From the NCBI GenBank assembly GCA_947178085.1, contig CAMWWS010000152.1, forward strand, positions 1-6,547: DNA of 6,547 nucleotides, given 5' to 3'. Of this stretch, positions 5,877-6,547 are shown in pieces. A program made the translations under genes and the position numbers. The stretch is from an uncultured Lachnospiraceae bacterium. Lineage in GTDB: Bacteria; Bacillota_A; Clostridia; Lachnospirales; Lachnospiraceae. Position 1 is the stretch's first letter; each line of letters opens with the position of its first letter. Below the pieces are notes generated by a model, which was not told where the DNA came from, searched no databases, and saw nothing but the letters and a program-made list of their open reading frames with translations.

Positions 5877-6506
5877 CTAACTAAATCCTTCCCGCAATTT
5901 TTCCAAAGCTCTTTTTTCAATTCTGGAAACGTAGCTTCTGGAAATTCCCAGACTCTTTCCTATTTCACGCTGCGTAATTTCGTGATCGTCTTTAAGCCCG
6001 TAACGCATGGTAAGAATTTCTTTTTCACGCTTATTCAACTTTTTATCCAGCAGTCCGGATAAACATTTCAGGTGTTCTTCCACTTCCATCTGCTCTATAA
6101 TATCAGGCTGTTCCTGTTCTATGATGTCTAACAGGTTGATTTCATTTCCTTCTCTGTCCGTTCCAATCGGCTCGTAAAGGGATACTTCCCTGGAAGTTTT
6201 CTTCTTCGCCCGTAACAGCATTAACAATTCATTGTCTATGCATCTTGAAGCATATGTGCTGAGTTTTCCTTTTCCGGCATCGAAAGAATCTATCGCTTTA
6301 ATGAGTCCTATCGTCCCTGTTGAAATCAGGTCTTCCATGTCCTCATCAACATTCTGATACTTTTTGGCAATGTGTGCCACCAGACGAAGATTATGCTCAA
6401 TCAGTATTTCTTTGGCAAGCTGCTTCTGCCTGCCTTCTCCTTCTTTCAGTTGGCGAAGGTATGCGGCTTCTTCTTTCGCCGTCAGCGGTTGTTTAAATGT
6501 TTTCAA
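5877..6506 (-). CDS. sigK: RNA polymerase sporulation sigma factor SigK
   Basis: The 209-residue protein is a sigma-70 family factor most like SigK, the late mother-cell sigma factor of endospore formers. Region 2 spans about 35-105 (LIEHNLRLVAHIAKKY, then DLISTGTIGLIKAIDSFD, then STYASRCIDNELLMLLRA). SLYEPIGTDREGNEINLLD (109-127) is a close counterpart of the SigK region after 2.4. Region 4.2 has its helix-turn-helix at about 178-200 (TQREIGKSLGISRSYVSRIEKRA). The N-terminus begins directly at FKQPL, so there is no pro-sequence of the kind removed in Bacillus, as in Clostridioides difficile. The gene is continuous, with no skin-like insertion. The start is TTG; no other start codon exists in frame before the stop at 6539-6537, and GGGGG lies 6 bases upstream. 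SigE or SigG are less likely from these motifs. Its first partners downstream are the HD-GYP-like gene and pilT. Confidence 0.9.
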   Translation of the reverse strand: MKTFKQPLTAKEEAAYLRQLKEGEGRQKQLAKEILIEHNLRLVAHIAKKYQNVDEDMEDLISTGTIGLIKAIDSFDAGKGKLSTYASRCIDNELLMLLRAKKKTSREVSLYEPIGTDREGNEINLLDIIEQEQPDIIEQMEVEEHLKCLSGLLDKKLNKREKEILTMRYGLKDDHEITQREIGKSLGISRSYVSRIEKRALEKLREGFS

Positions 6507-6512
6507 AAGAAG

Positions 6513-6517
6513 CCCCC
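6513..6517 (-). promoter_or_regulatory. Weak ribosome binding site for the sigK TTG start
   Basis: GGGGG on the minus strand ends 6 bases before the TTG at 6506. It is the only purine-rich site available, and no other start codon exists in frame, so it supports this start despite being a poor Shine-Dalgarno match. The weak site plus TTG suggests low translation of sigK. Confidence 0.5.
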
Positions 6518-6532
6518 AAAGTTCATTTACTT

Positions 6533-6541
6533 TATTCTATG
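6533..6541 (-). promoter_or_regulatory. Sporulation-type -10 box (SigK/SigE class) upstream of sigK
   Basis: CATAGAATA on the minus strand fits the SigK -10 consensus CATANNNTA exactly and the SigE -10 CATACANT at all but one fixed base. Transcription would begin near 6525, about 20 bases before the sigK start. SigE-driven and self-driven transcription of sigK is known in Bacillus and clostridia. The -35 box would lie beyond the window edge, so only half of the promoter can be seen. Confidence 0.5.
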
Positions 6542-6547
6542 ACTTCG

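Overview
The window reads as chromosomal DNA of a low-to-mid GC Gram-positive anaerobe of the Clostridia, most likely the Lachnospiraceae or a close relative. The evidence is a SigK-type sporulation sigma factor without a pro-sequence, AGGAGG-like ribosome binding sites, frequent TTG/GTG starts, sigma-A promoters with TTGACA/TTGCAC boxes, and type IV pilus ATPases of clostridial style. The taxonomic call is inference from gene content; no marker fixes the genus.

Every gene lies on the minus strand, so transcription runs from the right edge to the left. The first cluster (6506 down to 3608) is sigK, then a degenerate HD-GYP protein, then pilT (pilus retraction ATPase). Gaps are only 25 and 30 bases, which suggests one transcript. 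A sporulation-type -10 box (CATAGAATA) lies just before sigK at the window edge. A 491-base gene-free region (3117-3607) follows. It holds a hairpin and a 78-base near-perfect palindrome after pilT, an AT-rich stretch, a strong sigma-A promoter, and a 154-base element with terminal inverted repeats that can fold into a three-way junction. If the promoter is used, this element forms most of the leader of the next transcript.

The second cluster is comM then dprA, 40 bases apart. Both belong to natural transformation: ComM as a branch-migration AAA+ helicase and DprA as the RecA loader on incoming single-stranded DNA. After dprA comes a clear sigma-A promoter and the start of pilB, the pilus extension ATPase, which runs off the left edge. 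Its N-terminus is a textbook MshEN domain, a c-di-GMP sensor.

Together the window links pilus extension (PilB), pilus retraction (PilT) and processing of imported DNA (ComM, DprA), with two proteins from c-di-GMP-related families (the MshEN domain and the HD-GYP relative) and a sporulation sigma factor nearby. The protein-coding genes are from known families and look intact. The least explained parts are the two palindromic elements in the pilT-comM gap and the catalytically eroded HD-GYP protein.
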